DNA from: Scytonema sp. UIC 10036
GTDB lineage: Bacteria > Cyanobacteriota > Cyanobacteriia > Cyanobacteriales > Nostocaceae
Reading direction: 5' to 3'
Assembly (NCBI RefSeq): GCF_009725235.1
Contig: NZ_WJFC01000263.1
Location: forward strand, 1 to 17,074
Length of the DNA stretch: 17,074 nt
Numbering within the stretch: the stretch's first letter is position 1; each line of letters starts with the position of its first letter. The notes beneath the pieces were generated by a model. The model had not been told where the DNA came from, did no database searches, and saw only the letters and a program-made list of their open reading frames with translations. The translations under genes and the position numbers were made by a program. This document shows positions 14,835 to 17,074 of this stretch, piece by piece.

Positions 14835-14861
14835 GATAGATGCTTCTTGCAAAGCATTATC
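14835..14861 (-). promoter_or_regulatory. Hairpin in the leader of the Panacea/MazF-like operon
   Basis: On the minus strand, ATGCTT and AAGCAT pair around a 6-nt loop and are extended by GATA/TATC with a one-base bulge, making about 10 base pairs. It lies about 55 nt upstream of the Panacea start within the predicted leader. It could affect translation or RNA stability; no specific family is recognised. Confidence 0.3.
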
Positions 14862-14904
14862 CTTACGTTAAATTGATAACTGAACATTGTCAGCAATCAA
14901 ATTA

Positions 14905-14918
14905 AGTACACGAGTACT
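14905..14918 (-). promoter_or_regulatory. LexA-box-like operator (AGTACACGAGTACT)
   Basis: This 14-mer fits the cyanobacterial LexA consensus RGTACNNNDGTWCB at every constrained position (consensus quoted from memory for Anabaena-type species). It directly follows the predicted -10 element of the Panacea operon, overlapping the expected transcription start, the usual place for a repressor. A third GTAC lies at 14925-14928. Not proven; a dedicated Panacea/toxin autoregulatory operator is the alternative. Confidence 0.45.
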
Positions 14919-14948
14919 ATATTAGTACATGGTCAAAATGATAGTCAA
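14919..14948 (-). promoter_or_regulatory. Predicted sigma-70-type promoter of the Panacea/MazF-like operon
   Basis: On the minus strand a -35 TTGACT (14948-14943) is separated by 18 bp from a -10-like TAATAT (14924-14919). The -35 matches the consensus at five of six positions and the -10 at four of six. Transcription would begin inside the LexA-like box, giving a leader of roughly 125-130 nt. Confidence 0.4.
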
Positions 14949-15058
14949 CACTTCTTATTAATTTATCTGAACACAAATTCGTGTTACCCTGTTTTTGCCA
15001 TGTCATTGGATGAGTGTTTAATCACATTTGGTTTACCTTCATCTCATACATGATTATA

Positions 15059-15088
15059 TGTTGGGTTTCGTTCCTCAACCCAACCTAC
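15059..15088. repeat. Half-copy of the foldback element at 1717-1779
   Basis: Identical over 30 bases to the right arm and CTAC flank of the element at 1754-1783. It can itself form a small hairpin (TTGGGTT with AACCCAA). The left arm is absent here. Confidence 0.85.
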
Positions 15089-15263
15089 TTTAAATTATCT
15101 CTAATCAGTGACCAGCGATCGGTAATAGTAATTGACTGGTAACCAAGGACAAATGACCAATGACGAGTTATGTATACAGTGCTTGCGCCATTATTTCTTC
15201 CATGAAAAAATAAATTGATTCATCCTTCAAATCCCCTACTTTATAAGTATGAGAATTAACTAC

Positions 15264-15287
15264 TCACTGGTCACTGGTCACTGGTCA
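15264..15287. repeat. Heptamer tandem repeat (TCACTGG)
   Basis: Three TCACTGG units and a partial fourth, ending about 5 bp before the stop codon of rlpA. Confidence 0.8.
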
Positions 15288-15291
15288 GGTG

Positions 15292-16521
15292 TTACTCTGA
15301 AATAATTGCAAGCTTTCTTGGTGGTTTCCGCATCTTCAAACTCAGGTTTTTTAAAGTCATTCTCGGTTCGCTCTTGTTCAAAATAACTGCCTCATATGGT
15401 ACAACTCCAGCTAATTCACTATCAATACAGCGAGCTGCTACCCTAGATAAATCCAAACTTCTAGGGGGAATGTATGGACCTCGGTCATTGACTCTCACAA
15501 TGACTGTCTTGCCATTTTTCAAATTCGTTACCTGTAAGTAAGTATTAAATGGCAGCGATTTGTGAGCAACTGTCAACTCGTTCTGATTGAATGTCTCTCC
15601 GTTTGCTGTCATCCGACCGTGAAAGTACGGACCGTACCAAGAAGCTAAGCCTGCCATTTTTTTCCTTGAAGAAGTCAAGCCATACATTTCCTTTTGTCCT
15701 TCAACGAGCGATAGCCTAGGCACTTGCAATGCTTGACGCAGATTATTAACCCATTCGATCGCTAATAAATCGCCACTACGGCGAGTTTTTCGAGTCACTT
15801 CTTTCCCAATTCCAAACAAAAAGCGATTTCCTGACATCAACGCTGGTATCCCATCAACAAGAGCAGGACGCAACTGAGAAGCATCAAAGTTGGATGATTT
15901 TACCAGTCGCGTCAAGCGTTGCTGCATTAAACTAGCTTGTTGTCGATCTGGTAAATTCGCTACTACACGGTTATTTAGCCACACTTCGTAATTGCTTGTG
16001 CCTCGATTAACAACTACAACAGGCGCAGAAGTAGAATCAAAACCTGGTTCAATGGGATTGTCCAAGCGAAAGAAATTTTGGAGCGATCGCAATATTTGAT
16101 TTGGGAGAAAATCTCGATCTTCGGACCCTGTCTCTATCAAACTTGGAACGGGTAAAAAACTTGCAACTTTTTTAACAGTAGACTGCTTGGTTGGATTCTC
16201 TTGTTGAAGACCGCAAAACTGATTCTTGCTATTTTTATCTCTCTTAATGAGCGGAGCCGTTGATTCAGTGGCATTTGGTTTTGATTTCTTATCACCCCAA
16301 TCCAATTTTAAAAACCTTGGTGGCAGCATTGTTATACTCACAACACTTATCGTATCTCCAACTGGCATTAAAAATGGGTGAGGTTCGTGACTCGGTTTCC
16401 TTAAGTTGGATGACACTTTTGCCGAAAGAGTATTTGAAGTCAAACTTGGCGGCAAGTTTTGGTTCAACGACAAAAAGGAACCAATCCAGGATGTTACCCA
16501 AAGTAGTCCAATAAATATCAT
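15292..16521 (-). CDS. rlpA: RlpA-like double-psi beta-barrel lytic transglycosylase
   Basis: 409 aa. An N-terminal hydrophobic segment (about residues 2-20) looks like a signal peptide or anchor; no lipobox cysteine is evident, unlike the lipoprotein RlpA of E. coli. A long, poorly conserved region follows (about 30-285), with a cyanobacterial-type segment [20 protein letters not shown] near 172-191. The C-terminal domain (about 290-385) is a clear RlpA double-psi beta-barrel: [49 protein letters not shown] and [10 protein letters not shown]. The acidic residues of TANGE and NDRGP match those needed for glycan cleavage in characterised RlpA, so it is probably active on peptidoglycan in the periplasm. 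No SPOR domain is present. An in-frame stop (TGA) just before ACC-ATG fixes the start. Confidence 0.93.
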   Translation of the reverse strand: MIFIGLLWVTSWIGSFLSLNQNLPPSLTSNTLSAKVSSNLRKPSHEPHPFLMPVGDTISVVSITMLPPRFLKLDWGDKKSKPNATESTAPLIKRDKNSKNQFCGLQQENPTKQSTVKKVASFLPVPSLIETGSEDRDFLPNQILRSLQNFFRLDNPIEPGFDSTSAPVVVVNRGTSNYEVWLNNRVVANLPDRQQASLMQQRLTRLVKSSNFDASQLRPALVDGIPALMSGNRFLFGIGKEVTRKTRRSGDLLAIEWVNNLRQALQVPRLSLVEGQKEMYGLTSSRKKMAGLASWYGPYFHGRMTANGETFNQNELTVAHKSLPFNTYLQVTNLKNGKTVIVRVNDRGPYIPPRSLDLSRVAARCIDSELAGVVPYEAVILNKSEPRMTLKNLSLKMRKPPRKLAIISE

Positions 16522-17074
16522 GGTTCAGTCAGTTTTCAGGTAAGTACACTTTTTGATGGTGCTAACCTTGTTCATTGATAATGAAAATTTCCCAATCACC
16601 AAACCAGCGGTCTACTCTTCTAAAATGTTAGAATTGCCCCGCAGTTGTGATTAAGATACTGAGCGATCCCAGCAGGTATCATATTATCCTGTTGTCGCTA
16701 AACAAGCAAATAAAAGTTTTAGATATCTTTTTCGATTATTACTCTATTTTCAATTTAATTTTTTTATAATTGACTGGCTCTCAAGTACAGCCAAGTATTT
16801 ATAAATTGCCTGTTCGACGCTATTTTCAGAGAATGGTGAATTTTGAAAAAAGCATCAACTGAGACAGATTTACAACGGCTTTGGCATTCCTAAATCCTTC
16901 GTAAGATATGGCAATGTCCTCTTGTTCAACACAATTTTTGTAGTAGGGTGACAATGCTCACCACTCCATATTGCTGGGATTTAGCCCTACCTACTTCCTA
17001 TTTTCAAGTTAGATCCACGGGCAATCGCCCATAACGATGGCATGAAGATAATTCTTCTCCCCTGCCCCATGCCC
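16522..17074. other. Gene-free end region upstream of rlpA with small foldback elements
   Basis: 553 bases with no supported coding sequence on either strand. A nested foldback lies at 16940-16994: an outer GTAGTAGGG/CCCTACCTAC inverted pair with a one-base bulge, and inner hairpins GGTGA-TCACC (16947-16962) and GGG-CCC. A further hairpin GGGC-AATC-GCCC is at 17019-17030, and a CCCCTGCCCCATGCCC-like STRR start closes the window. The rlpA promoter should lie near 16525-16650 but no convincing element was found. Confidence 0.55.
16940..16994. repeat. Small foldback element (GTAGTAGGG ... CCCTACCTAC)
   Basis: Imperfect terminal inverted repeats of 9-10 bp enclose two smaller stem-loops over about 55 bp. 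The layout and gene-free location suggest a miniature interspersed foldback repeat; copy number in the genome is not known from this window. Confidence 0.45.

Larger units (their letters stand above)
14949..15291. other. Gap between rlpA and the Panacea operon
   Basis: About 340 bases with no supported gene. It contains a half-copy of the foldback element (15059-15088) and a TCACTGG repeat by the rlpA stop. Nothing else was recognised. The rlpA gene and the TA-like operon are on the same strand, so some readthrough is possible. Confidence 0.5.

Noticed and set aside
14905..14928. NtcA binding site (GTA-N8-TAC)
   Set aside because: Spacing between GTA and TAC in this GTAC cluster is 6 or 9, not 8; the LexA-type consensus fits better.

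Overview
The window looks like chromosomal DNA from a filamentous cyanobacterium, probably of the Nostoc/Scytonema/Tolypothrix type (inference). The evidence is at least a dozen copies of the HIP1 palindrome GCGATCGC, heptamer short tandem repeats (STRRs) at almost every gene junction, and cyanobacterial genes: the ferredoxin-thioredoxin reductase variable chain, a purA-rplY pair, a cyanobacterial-type MutL and a zinc-ribbon/PP2C protein. There is no rRNA, tRNA, CRISPR array or recognisable transposase.

Layout. 1-1480 (minus): an NfeD-like membrane protein followed by an SPFH/band-7 protein, in one operon. 1806-3752 (plus): a zinc-ribbon PP2C phosphatase with a C-terminal membrane segment. 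3753-4121: a gap with a strong candidate RNA hairpin. 4122-4342 (plus): ftrV, broken by a one-base deletion. 4349-7840 (minus): a 75-aa cyanobacterial orphan, a YdcF-like membrane protein, a small membrane protein with an internal duplication, and an APH-like/P-loop kinase fusion. 7951-10006 (minus): rplY (L25/CTC) and purA (TTG start). 10187-11221 (plus): an adenosine-deaminase-like amidohydrolase. 11318-11662 (minus): a rhodanese-fold protein without the catalytic cysteine. 11912-13611 (plus): mutL, disrupted by a tight cluster of single-base deletions. 13676-14780 (minus): a two-gene unit made of a Panacea-domain protein and a PemK/MazF-like protein. 15292-16521 (minus): RlpA. 16522-17074: no gene seen, only small foldback elements.

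How the parts relate. Most genes are ordinary housekeeping or envelope genes. PurA and the deaminase-like enzyme both concern adenine nucleotides and are transcribed divergently. The part most like an undescribed system is the Panacea/MazF-like pair. Its genes are one base apart, the second starts at GTG, the pair contains no HIP1 site, and it is preceded by a promoter-like element whose downstream edge is a match to the LexA box consensus I recall for Anabaena (RGTACNNNDGTWCB). That suggests a DNA-damage-linked toxin-antitoxin operon. It lies convergent to a damaged mismatch-repair gene, although the two need not be functionally linked.

Two conserved genes (ftrV and mutL) are frameshifted. 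Both could be sequence errors in short runs or real mutations; re-reading the raw data is the decisive check. The STRRs are unusually intrusive here: they supply or abut several stop codons and sit inside mutL coding sequence.
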